Origin: Chondrosia reniformis
Taxonomy: Eukaryota > Porifera > Demospongiae > Chondrillida > Chondrillidae
Direction: 5' to 3'
Assembly (NCBI GenBank): GCA_947172415.1
Contig: OX359198.1
Span: 5,735,401 to 5,799,400 of the forward strand
DNA: 64,000 nucleotides
Shown: positions 1 through 27,700 of the stretch, piece after piece
Position numbering within the stretch: position 1 is the first letter of the stretch
Layout of the letters: each line of letters begins with the position of its first letter
Made by a program: the position numbers and the translations under genes
The notes under the pieces: model-generated
The model's input: only the letters and a program-made list of their open reading frames with translations
What the model was told of the DNA's origin: nothing
Databases searched by the model: none

Positions 1-15758
<15,758 letters not shown>

Positions 15759-15825
15759 TTGGGGATCACTTTGCCCTAATTAAAACGGCTACACGAGCAG
15801 CGGCCCTGATAAGACGGCCATATCC

Positions 15826-15839
15826 GTTGCTATGGTAAA
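15826..15839. promoter_or_regulatory. RFX X-box in the dynein / Sp-A bidirectional promoter
   Basis: GTTGCTATGGTAAA matches the X-box inverted repeat bound by RFX factors. It lies about 70 bases upstream of the dynein start codon, the usual place for X-boxes of ciliary genes. The sequence match is direct. RFX control is inferred from what is known of ciliary promoters. Confidence 0.6.
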
Positions 15840-16007
15840 TAGGTGACTTGGGTGCGGCTGTGAAAATATAATTGTCACGATCAATGAATGCAATTTTATG
15901 ATAATGAATATAATTAGAAGCCATCTAAACTCATTCTCCGGAAGAACACACCCTCTAGGGTCCGGTAGAGCGTCTTACAACGAAGAGTAAACTTACAAAG
16001 GCGACGA

Positions 16008-16015
16008 TATAAAAG
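16008..16015 (+). promoter_or_regulatory. TATA box of Sp-A
   Basis: TATAAAAG lies 31 bases before the A (16039) of an initiator-like TTCAGCA, the standard TATA-to-start spacing. That predicts transcription starting near 16039 and a 72-base leader before the start codon at 16111. Confidence 0.65.
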
Positions 16016-16110
16016 GCAGCGAAGTCGTTTCGAAGTTCAGCAACTGCTAAGTGCATTGTTGAACTTCAATAGACGCGCGCATCTGGACCGCTAAGGCGAA
16101 CTATCTTAGT

Positions 16111-17610
16111 ATGACTGTTGATTTGATTAAACCACCAGATTTCTTACCGCCCTATTATTCCTGTGCAGTAGCAAAAAGAGCTATGGTAAGTGTCTTTGTG
16201 CAGAGCAAAGTTGATAGAGAATACCTAGTAACAGTATTGTTTACACACTGTGCAATTTTAAAATACAAACTTGGTGTAGTGCTAATTGCTGCTAAGTCCG
16301 CCCTATGGGCAGTCCTAAATCAATCATCTTTCCCACAATTCTCCCTTACCCAGGAATCCTCGGTAGATGGAGGTAGCCAGGTTATACAGACCAGTCCCCA
16401 GGATAGACCGATCCAAAAGCAAGTTATCGTACCGTCACAGGTGTACGACAGCAGTTCGCCTGCATCCGATTTACCTCACGTAACGACTACTGTCGTGGAC
16501 CCCGCCATAACTACAATCCCCTCGACCTGGTCGCAGCAGACCCAGGAAATACAGAACATTTATGTAACACCCCAAAAACTAGAACAAAGGTATCCCGCAT
16601 CGCCTCCATATTCAGCTCTACCTACCGTCCATAGAAACGAGTCATTTGAATACTCTCACCAGACTGTGTCCTGTACGTACGTTCAGCAGCAGCCTACAGG
16701 ATCGCCAATGACACTCGCCAAGGCAGAACCGCCCGCCTACATCCACATGCATCAGCATCATCACTCAACTAGTGGAAGCAGTCCAACTGGACAGTCTCAA
16801 GGGGCTTGGTGGATAAGGACGCAATCAGGCACTCCAGTTACTGGTAATGGGCCACTCTCAGCTCCTCCAGTCTATAACAGCCCAGGTGGTACTAGTTTCC
16901 AGTACCCCAGCACAACCTCCAATCTACCACCATCTCCTATCTCCCCTTCTCCCAATGGTAGCTTGCAAGTGTACTACCAGCCTACCACTGGGACTACCAT
17001 AATGCAGTCCTCCCCTCCGCAATATCACATGAGTGACACACATCAGCCAAAGAGACTGCGTAGAGTTGCATGTACCTGCCCCAACTGCATCAGTGGAGTC
17101 AACACTGGTAAAAACCAAGATGGTACCCTAAAGAGGAAACAGCATGTTTGTCATTATCCCAACTGTGGAAAGATATACGGGAAAACCTCACATCTGAGGG
17201 CACATTTAAGGTGGCACACCGGAGAGAGGCCCTTTGTCTGTAATTGGGCATTTTGTGGCAAGCGTTTTACTAGGTCTGACGAGCTTCAAAGACATAGGAG
17301 GACTCACACTGGCGAGAAACGTTTCACGTGCTTGAGCTGTTCAAAAAGATTCATGAGGAGCGACCACCTTAAGAAACACCAAAAGACTCATGACCGCAGC
17401 CAACAAGATAAGGAAGTCCTTTCCTTGAGTCCAGAACTAGAGGAGCAAGTCTCTAGTACCAGAGGCATTCAAGATGATCTTGATGAACTGGATGCAACAA
17501 CCACTTTGTTGGAGACTACGGATATTCCTAGCACCCCCCCTCATTCTTCCCCAAATCAAAGCCCCAAAGAGGCACAACTGATGGAGCAACATTTTAATAC
17601 AGAAAAATAA
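16111..17610 (+). CDS. Sp-family zinc-finger transcription factor (Sp-A)
   Basis: Nuclear activator or repressor that should bind GC and GT boxes. Two exons, 16111-16185 and 16354-17610. The interval 16186-16353 starts GTAAGTG and ends CTTACCCAG, is 168 bp and stays open in frame, so it could be mistaken for coding sequence; I read it as a phase-0 intron, giving 443 residues. The N-terminal half is rich in Ser, Thr, Pro and Gln, as in Sp activation domains. A Buttonhead box, [10 protein letters not shown], precedes three C2H2 fingers near residues 288-372. Recognition helices are [17 protein letters not shown] and RSDHLKKH, the Sp/KLF pattern for GC boxes, with linkers HTGERPF and HTGEKRF. 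The Buttonhead box separates Sp from KLF. I cannot assign Sp1-4, Sp5 or Sp6-9. An AATAAA overlaps the stop codon but is probably too early to be the poly(A) signal. Confidence 0.92.
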   Translation: MTVDLIKPPDFLPPYYSCAVAKRAMVSVFVQSKVDREYLVTVLFTHCAILKYKLGVVLIAAKSALWAVLNQSSFPQFSLTQESSVDGGSQVIQTSPQDRPIQKQVIVPSQVYDSSSPASDLPHVTTTVVDPAITTIPSTWSQQTQEIQNIYVTPQKLEQRYPASPPYSALPTVHRNESFEYSHQTVSCTYVQQQPTGSPMTLAKAEPPAYIHMHQHHHSTSGSSPTGQSQGAWWIRTQSGTPVTGNGPLSAPPVYNSPGGTSFQYPSTTSNLPPSPISPSPNGSLQVYYQPTTGTTIMQSSPPQYHMSDTHQPKRLRRVACTCPNCISGVNTGKNQDGTLKRKQHVCHYPNCGKIYGKTSHLRAHLRWHTGERPFVCNWAFCGKRFTRSDELQRHRRTHTGEKRFTCLSCSKRFMRSDHLKKHQKTHDRSQQDKEVLSLSPELEEQVSSTRGIQDDLDELDATTTLLETTDIPSTPPHSSPNQSPKEAQLMEQHFNTEK

Positions 17611-18707
17611 AGTAAAAATGAGATCCAATTTTTCTGACATTCAACTTTTTAGTTTTTTATAAATGACAGAGTAACCCAGTAGGGAATGCACTCATCACTT
17701 AATATTATGCAGCCACATCAGTTTAACTAATGTGGGGTACCATACTTACCCAAAAAACAGTTATGCAAATCAGTGCTCTTTAAAAAGTTGTAATTCTAGA
17801 TTGAAATTATATAGTGATCCAAATATCCTATTCAAGTAAATATAACTGTCAGCACAGGTGCTGATAAGGCAACGATGAATGTACTTCTGTAAATGATATT
17901 TAATGAGTTCATCACCCACAATAACTCAATATCTAATGATACAACTAGCAACTTATTATGTAACTGTAGAAATATATATATATACATATACAGATACCCA
18001 TGTGTATATTGTAATTCTATATATGTAGATAGATTGTATATTTCCTGTATTGGTGTCTTAATTAGTATACATTTAATATAATACCAATCTGATTCATCCC
18101 AAGCAACTGTACATATGTGAAGTAGTTGTTAGGCTTTGCACAACTGGTCTGCCTTTTGGTGCATTCTCCATGACCAGCATGAAATTAGCATATACCAGCC
18201 ATACTGATATTGGGATATATACATATACTCTATATTATGTACTATAATATACAAAGTTGATTATAATAATGTATGCCGCATTAGATATATATTATAGCCT
18301 ATCCACTTTGGTCTCCTAGAACACATTGGAACATATGATTTGGAAGTGACATTAAAGTTGTTTACAAACAGTCACCTTTGAGAGTAAACACATAAATGTA
18401 CCAGTTTACAGTGTAGCCAGTCAACTACATTCTTAGCATTGGAGTGTTAATGACATATATAGCATACATCAGGGTTTAAGCTGGGTAATGATTGCCTTTT
18501 GACTAAATATTGTGAGCCATGATCTTGTATTCCAAAACGTCCTGTCATCTCAATAGTAAGAGGTAAGATTAGATAGAGATCAATATCTAAACAATATTTG
18601 GGTTTGTGTGGAATGCTACTCTATGGTGTTCAAATTACAGCTATTCATGCATACAATTGAAAGATGGCTTTACATTAACTGTTCTGTACTATATTAGTTA
18701 TAAACTG
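17611..18707. other. Convergent intergenic region (Sp-A 3' side / OLA1 3' side)
   Basis: AT-rich sequence between the Sp-A stop and the OLA1 stop, with no coding signal I can support. It should hold both 3' UTRs. An ATATAT-rich stretch lies at 17970-18080. Confidence 0.6.
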
Positions 18708-21700
18708 TCATTTCTTCTTGCTTGTCAAACCAGCTCCTGCATTAAATTTGAAAAATATGATGTCACCATCTTCAACAATGTAGTTCCTGCCTTGTTGTCT
18801 ATACTTTCCAGCTGCCTAGATGGACGGAAGAGCAAAGTGGATATTTAAATAATTAAGGAGACAATTTAAAACACTCTTAGATATAAATGCACTGGGAATA
18901 TAGTCTCAGTAAGCTTGGAGAGTGTATACATCACACTGGCATCCTAAGTGAGGTACATCAGGTAGATTACATCATAGCAATGAATATTATTATAGCCCAC
19001 AATGAAATTCATAGCAACCTCAATAATCCCAGGTGCATCTCTCCTGGGGACTGGACAGTTTACATAATATACTATATAAATATGGAGTTACATGTTGATA
19101 AAGCAAATTTCTGCTAAATATCTCAGAAAGAAAACCTATTTGCATTTCCAAGTCAAACAAGCTATAGTCTGGTCCATAGCTGGTATAGGTCATAAAATCT
19201 ATTTAATATTAGTACATATCCTTTGCTAGCACGTGTGGCTGCAGTGTTGTCCTAATAAAGTGCTTTTCTAAAAGCTGTCAGTTTGCCAACATCAGTACAT
19301 CCAAGGCTACAGTAAGCAATATAGTAACTACAAAATACTTGGAGACATGATTCACAATACTTTACCACATTCTAATACAAATACTCATTGGCACTGGATA
19401 CAAAGCTTGTATTAGATGGCACACTTGATATATATAGGAAGTATATACTGAAGACATATTATATCACCTGACTGTCTTTTAACCCATTTTGTGTATTCAA
19501 GGTAATTTAATCAAATTGAAACCCTTTAAGTGCATAATCAGTCAGTATGAGGCTTTCTTTTATGTCCTTGCAGTGTTCAACCACTAACAAAAAGTGTGTT
19601 TGTTATTAGCCCACACCTAAATATTGGAATATTGATAAAAAGTGCTGGTTTAGATGAATGGCAGATAAACAAAAACTCATTTAGTTAAAAAGCTTGAAAG
19701 AAATATGCCAAGGCAGTACAAAACTGCACTTAGAAGTGCCTCAGTGTACCATTAACAATGACCACCACACCAAACCAGCAACCCAAATGAGGAGTCTACA
19801 GTGACCCAGAAGGTAAGTTCTTCTGTTCCCCTTAAAGTTATTAGGTAACATGTATTGTGCAAAGTGTCCATAAGAAATTTGATTTCTTTATTACTCAAAG
19901 AAGTTAGTTTTTTCCCTTCTATTCATCGGCCATTGTAAAATGATAATTAAGTAAGTGTTTCAATTCAAGCCAGTGGATATGTATTTGTTTTTGAACACGT
20001 GCCTAGTCTATAGATTAGTCTAGGAATTGACCTACTGCCCTTCTAATAGCAACGATCCATGTTATCCTGCACCTCTATAGTTCTATAATAATAAGGTTGT
20101 TTATGGCACTGAGCTATAAAAACTCTTTAGTCGTTATATAAACAGGAAGAAAACTACATTTACATGTATATCTAGACCAAATAAATGAAGCATAACATTT
20201 TGCTTTTGGATGAAAACAACAGCTTTCCTCAGTTCCAATACACAAAATGTCTTTAAAATTTCACAAAGAATATGATGGCCAAACAAGCTTGTTGATTACC
20301 AGCAGGCATGTACTGTGACCTTTGTCCTTTGGATTGCATGCTACTGTTGTCATGACAACATGAATCCTATATATCTCACTCAGTGCAGCACCAATAAATG
20401 TGTTCAAGGAGTGACAATGGATGCAGCACTAAATGTGTTCAAGGAGTGACAATGGATGCAGCACTAAATGTGTTCAAGGAGTGACAATGGATGCAGCACT
20501 AAATGTGTTCAAGAAGTGACAATGGATGCAGCACTAAATGTGTTCAAGGAGATCAAACTAGCTACAATGGATGCATAGCAGAGGAGACATATTACTTTAT
20601 CAACAAATTTGAATTTCAACATGTTATTAAAAATAGCTCTTAGTTATGGCAGCAAGATAGCTGCAGACATCCAACCCATCCATCCATCAGGCACATTACA
20701 CTATCCAACTGCATGCAGAGATTTAGAAAAAATTAAATAAAAAAATTACTTTAGCAATTATTGGGCACCATAAGACGTCATTAAAATATAAACAGTTCTG
20801 TGAGGAAGGTAATGAATGATAAACTATCCATCACTTGTAAGCTCCCAAAACACATTACAATTATCAAGTATGTACATGACAATTTAACAGGAAGTATAAA
20901 GTTTCAAGACACCCTACCCTTACCAACTGGAATTAAAACATACTATTACTGCAGTAAAGACCCCACCCCCACCTGATGGTGACACAGTACTGATCCCATC
21001 CCCACCTGATGGTGACACAGTACTGATCCCACCCCCACCTGATGGTGACACAGTACTGATCCCACCCCCACCTGATGGTGACACAGTACTGATCCCACCC
21101 CCACCTGATGGTGACACAGTTACAGACCCCATCCCCACCCAGTGGTGACACAGTACTGATCCCACCCCCACCTGATGGTGACACAGTACTGATCCCACCC
21201 CCACCTGATGGTGACACAGTTACAGACCCCACCCCCACCTGATGGTGACACAGTTACAGACCCCATCCCCACCTGATGGTGACACAGTACTGATCCCACC
21301 CCCACCTGATGGTGACACAGTACTGATCCCACCCCCACCTGATGGTGACACAGTTACAGACCCCATCCCCACCCTGTGGTGACACAGTTACAGACCCCAT
21401 CCCCACCTGATGGTGACACAGTACTGATCCCACCCCCACCTGATGGTGACACAGTACTGATCCCACCCCCACCTGATGGTGACACAGTACTGATCCCACC
21501 CCCACCTGATGGTGACACAGTACTGATCCCACCCCCACCTGATGGTGACACAGTACTGATCCCACCCCCACCTGATGGTGACACAGTACTGATCCCACCC
21601 CCACCTGATGGTGACACAGTACTGATCCCACCCCCACCTGATGGTGACACAGTACTGATCCCACCCCCACCTGATGGTGACACAGTACTGATCCCACCCC

Positions 21701-24700
21701 CACCTGATGGTGACACAGTACTGATCCCACCCCCACCTGATGGTGACACAGTTACAGACCCCATCCCCACCTGATGGTGACACAGTACTGATCCCACCCC
21801 CACCTGATGGTGACACAGTTACTGATCCCACCCCCACCTGATGGTGACACAGTTACAGACCCCACCCCCACCTTGTGGTGACACAGTTACAGATCCTACT
21901 CCTTGCTAGCATTTCAACTGTATATAGCAATCAACACTTGTGTTGCTAACACATTACTAAAAGTACTTTTGTAAGTGATGGGTCACATCAAAGGTCAGTT
22001 ATGATAGGATGATAAAAAAGCAAAAACAATAGAAGCTAAAATAGTCTGACAGTTTGTTTCAGATATGTAGTAAAATAACAGTTTATTCAATGCAGCATGT
22101 AAGCACAGTACCATTAACTATTCCATGAGTCAAACAGTCTCCTGGTTAGGCTCCTGGCTATAATTAGCAAACATTATTTGGCATTTAGCAAGCAACAAAT
22201 TATGCAAGTAACCCAACAAATTATGCAATCGATTTTAATGGTAAGAATAGATTGAAACAGTACTTTGAAGATCATTGTAAAACTGGACATCAAAATTCAT
22301 TGGTATGGTGGTTGAGATGAAGGTGCTTAATGCATTAATGAAGTAATGGAGCTAAGGTCATAGATAATAAAGATGTCAATTTAGTATTACATAGAATACT
22401 ATTAGTCAGTTAAGGAACAAGATACCATAGAAATCCAATTGGTCTACAAATTATAACATTTATATGCTCATATGTTGTATATTAATTTGGACTAGCTGTA
22501 CTATCTTGCATCTGATTGGTCAATATTTTAGCACTTTTGATTGGTCAGTTTTTTTTTCACTTATCTAACCATAAGACTTAGTTACCAAAACAAATATCAT
22601 TAAAAAGTAGCCATTAGCTATGATATGACATGTTCAATAAACACTTTGGTCACTGGGGGTACTTCTGTAAACAAGTCAATAGTCAATCTGGGGTTTTTGT
22701 TGGGAGTCTTTCTACGTATATCAGCATTGACTATAAGCTATATGTCTGATCAAGTTAGTATTATATATAGCAGTCAAACCATTGAATATGCTTAGTATTA
22801 ATAAAATGTACACAAATTTAGTTGTGCTTGAAAATCAAGGATTTCACTGTTTTTGAATTAATTTCCAATCTTTATGCGGATACAACTTTATCTTTATGGC
22901 AGTCCAAAATATAATCAAATTTATAAGTAAAGATTTCCTTTCAAGTTGGACTGGAAGACGACCTTTCTTTGAAACCATTGCAACACACTATAGTATTTCA
23001 ATATGCACTTCATAAATAGTCTATAAGCTGTGCCATCAGATATACTAAAGCTTCACAGTAATCTATAATCCAATGCACTCTGCAATGAAATTCAATGTGC
23101 AATTAGTGTGAAATTCAATGTGCAATTAGTGTGAAATTAGATTAGGAAGCTCTAACACAAATACAATCATTATTGATATTTTAGAAGCAGCAAATAGACT
23201 AAGTGTGGTTCAGTTTGAAATGTGGTTTCAAAATCTAGACATTAATCACTCAGGTCTACCACACAAGAAGTTGAGTAAACAAATTCTTATTTAAGCAAAT
23301 AAATACTCATTTACATACATAAATATATATATATAAATAAATTGCATAAATTTCAAAGTAAGCAGAGACCTAAGGAGAAATGGAAAATCCCATTAAAGTC
23401 ATTCATAAATGGCTGAACAACTATCAAAGAAATATACATTTGAGACAAAGAAAGAATGCATCCTCATTCAAAAGCTGCAAACATCCCTGCAGTTGCTCCA
23501 CTGTACCTTATAAGTGTAGATTGTGTACTATCCACTGTACTCATACATTTAGAAACTAAATCTGTATTTTAGAGAATTCACCTATAGCTTAATGTAAACT
23601 TTACCCGAGCACTTTTGAGGTTTCGGAGCCAATTTAAAATTCTTACAATCTTTCAATCCAGCTTAGAAAGAGCTTGTGGTTTACAGTAACTCTTCCTTAG
23701 ACTACCAGTCTGACCTATCTGACTCAGGTAGGGGTGGGGTTTGTCACAGAGCTGTCTAACCAGTGAAACAATACTACTTTGATACTATTACTGAATAATG
23801 ACATCTCAAAACACAACAGCCACAGCAGGATTCAAAAGAAGAGATTTCCTTCTTTAAGTTAAACTCCTTATCATTACAAATTGAGTTTTTGCCACATCAA
23901 TGAATGGCCTTTTACTGAATGACTAATGTGAGGCATCAGGGACAAGCAGAATATGCTCCAGTGGAGAGAAGAAGAGAAACAGAAGGAGACAACTCTTGTA
24001 TCATCATCCAAAGCTCTCACTATAGGTTTAGTTCCCTATAGGCCTTTACTCAAAAGTAGTTGTAGCATATGTTAGATTATTCATGCTATCACTCAGTAAC
24101 TTCAAAGCCTATAGAATAAGAATTCCTCCTAGACAAAGCTTATAGCTCAAGTTTGCTTTGACCTCCTTGACATGATATTTGATGGTTGGTGGTTTGTTGC
24201 CTGGGCAACGCCTCTCAAAATATTCAGGCAGGAAGATTTACCAGTGAAGTTTAAGTTTACACAAAGGATGCATTTAAAAATTTAATTTTGTTACCCACAG
24301 TAGTCACCATTGCATATGAAGAAATAAACATTGCTTACAATGTGCAAACGGGGATAGTAAGACCACATACACGAAATTACAATTGCTGAAGAAAAAATAC
24401 AATCAAAAATTGTGTTTCGACACGTTATCAAAATTTTCAAACACTGCCACGCTACAAAAATACCTTTACACTGCTTGTAACCTAAAGTGGATACATGAAT
24501 TAATCTATGGTTGCCAGTACTATGGTATTTTGAATTTGAATGCAAAAAATTTCATTACCTTTGGAGGCCACGGTATACACCGTCACACATGTTTTCAAAT
24601 CTCCTCTCTTCCACATACTACATTGTGTAGGACCCTCAGGATGGGCAATGTGCCAACAAGATAGCCTCCTGTTTATGATATTCAGTGGGAGCAATGCTCT

Positions 24701-27700
24701 CTTGTTATCTGTGTCACACAACAATTATTCATGTCCTTAAATAAATACGTGAGACCTTTTTGAGGGGGTCGCTATTACTAGACGGTAGCTATGCATATTG
24801 TTGGATATTTTATGGATGTTATTTGAAATCCAAGACTGTTTTCAGCAAGATTACAATGCCAGTACTTGAAATCACTGTCATAGTGAAAACAGACATCAAA
24901 GTTCCAGTCCTGCTGGTATAACACATGTAATTAAAAGATAAGGTAGCTTGCAATTAAATCTATGTACAACGGACATATTGCTTAATAATTCTACTTAATT
25001 AAATAAAAAAAATCCATAAAATGGTGGCATATACCATCCTAAGAGCTTCATAAACACTCAATTTTTAAAGGAGAGCAATCACAATGATTTCATGGATCAC
25101 ATTACACAAAACAAAATGTACTATATAACATAATAGCATCACCTGATAAAGAGATACCTCATGGTATGATACTGGATAGGAATTTGAAACAGGAGCCTGT
25201 TGACCTTCCTATCATTGCATACATACGTACATACATACATACATACATACATACATGGTCTTGTGAAATAAGTCATTAACAGCAAAGAAGTTTAATTTGC
25301 TAACTTTAATTTAACCTTGAGAGGTATATGTACACTTCAATCACTGATTTATCAACACACAGATAAAATACATAAGATTACATTTCTGCTAGATAATTAA
25401 AGCATTATTCGTAATAAAACATATGCACTTTATATTTGAAAGCTCCGCCATCTTATTCCAATGCAATTATTACATGCCAGTCTTCAGAGGCTTACATAAC
25501 AACACTGCTTGGATAAAAAAACATCCACTAGCTCTCTTTCTAAATTTAGTACTTACTGGGTTTAGGAAGTGTTCTGAACAGTCTACACCACATTGCTTCA
25601 CAAAGAGATTACTCACCACAAGTGAACCACACAAGGCAAAATACAGCACACTCCACCCTCTCTAAACTAACAAAGGAACTACATACTTTTGCAATACCTT
25701 CTTCACATATACAACCTTTAGACTTGGGATAAAATAATTCTTTTTCACATGAACTTTGACTATTTAAAAATTTGCATAAATTACTGTTTAACAAATATCA
25801 TTACACTATATTTATTTACATATTTATTGGAATAAATATATACAGTTTTATACATCCAAAACTGTTTACTGTACTTTCTAATCTTTGCACTCTACTTCAT
25901 GCACACGTCTACTTTTCTCTCCTTTTTACAGTAAACAACCAAATTCATCTTAAATTACCTATTAAATGGTGTCATATTACACTAATAGTTCATACATACA
26001 TGGATAATATGGTGGCAATAGAAAATATTTTAGTCATAAAAACAGCAACTGTACTGGAGATAGAGTTTTGAGGAGCCAAGTTTCTGATCATCTAGTTGCT
26101 ATATAAACCACTTAATCCAATTGGTTAATGATGCATAACCTTACAAGTGCTCCCCCACAGGTTGGTACATTACCTAATGGCTAACTGTCAAAATGGCCAA
26201 CTACTTAAAAGGTTTAACCAACCCGTTTTGACAGAAAAAGCCATTAGAAAATGTAAGCAAAACACACACTTAAATATTACAAGCATGTACGTATGTATAT
26301 GTTATATTGTAGGTAAACATTGATAAATATCAGCTATAGGTAAAATTAACATTAGGAAGATCCACAAATGGTTTCCTTCAAAGGGACAACATTCAATTCC
26401 TGGAAATGGACCACAAACATTTTAAAAACTAAAAAAATCTGATTTTATCACCTTTTATCTTGTCGCCACAGAGTTGGGATGGAGATACTTCCTCCTGGTA
26501 CAGATTGCAGATTTCATCAAAAAGGCGGAGAATGTGTTGATCATTTGAATAATAGCTATACCTATTCACTACTGCCCATTAATTAATACCCACTAAAAAT
26601 TTCTACATGCCTATTTGGTCACCGCATACTGCATGAGGCAGTGTTTAACATTCAGCAATATTATGTAAAAGACCAACCATAGGCTAGCTGATTAAATATA
26701 TATGGATATTGGAAGCGATAAACAAACCACAACCAGTTAATTTAGATAAAAATGTATTTGTAAAAGGAAACAAATGTTTTTTTGTGAAATTGTCTTCTCT
26801 ATTTTGGAAAAGCTATTTATACTCTTGTGAAAGAAGTTGCATAAATAATTCGAATACACCATTTTCCTGCATGCTATGCCTACTCTGTAAAAGCCTATAG
26901 GGAACTATCATTTGTACTGTACTGCTTGTTCATGTGCCCATCCCTTAGCTCTCCTTAATAAAAACATCCACTTCATCAACCAAAAATCCAAAGTAAGCAA
27001 GCCCTAATGCTTCTATGGAAACTGTTTACATAGCTACAACATTAAGCACCCTCTCTTTGAAGTAAACACATTGGAGGAAGCTGTCATTTGAGCCTAAGCA
27101 AAAACCATTTTGAAATATTGATAATATCAATCACTCAAGAAGACATCAGCACATGCAGTAAAAGCTATTGAATTAGTGCTCTATTTGGAAATTCTTCAAG
27201 GTATAGCTGAGGTTCCAAGTACCAGGGGGAACTACGTAGCATGGTAGCTATATGTTATAACATACTTGAAGGATCTGGCTTCAAGGGAGGAGGTTCCAGG
27301 AATGGTCTAGATTGACTATCTTTACTTCCAAGGTGCATAGCTAGTAATTTTTTTATGAAATCAGTCTTCTCCAATATTTTAAGAAGAGAGATCAAGATAT
27401 AGCAAGGGGGGCAATGCACCCAATGTACTAATCGTCTAACCTTTAATAGCTAATGGTTGATAAACATCCCATTTTTATGATATAATCTGAACTTTGACTA
27501 AAACAATTTGTTAGAAAAGACAAAGTTTTCAAGCCATATAACATATAATGTAGAATACTGTCAACAATCTTCATCTCCTACCATCTGAAACTACGTACGT
27601 AATTGACAAAATGAAAGAAAATGTTTTTAACAAAATTAAATACCTGCACAGAAAAAATAAAAGAACATACACATAAATCTTCTAGACACATAGTAGCATT

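Noticed and set aside
17606-17611. AATAAA as the Sp-A poly(A) signal
   Set aside because: It overlaps the stop codon, leaving almost no 3' UTR. A later signal is likelier.
20346-20359. GTTGTCATGACAAC as an X-box
   Set aside because: Symmetric but departs from the RFX consensus at the key C/G positions, and is deep within an intron.
21254-21837. Several overlapping repeat-protein frames on both strands
   Set aside because: A product of the 33-bp unit being a multiple of three with no stop. No start context, splice or homology support, and it lies in the OLA1 intron.
24291-24740. Cluster of short overlapping open frames on both strands
   Set aside because: No recognisable motif, no codon-level signal and no consistent splice sites. 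Treated as intron.
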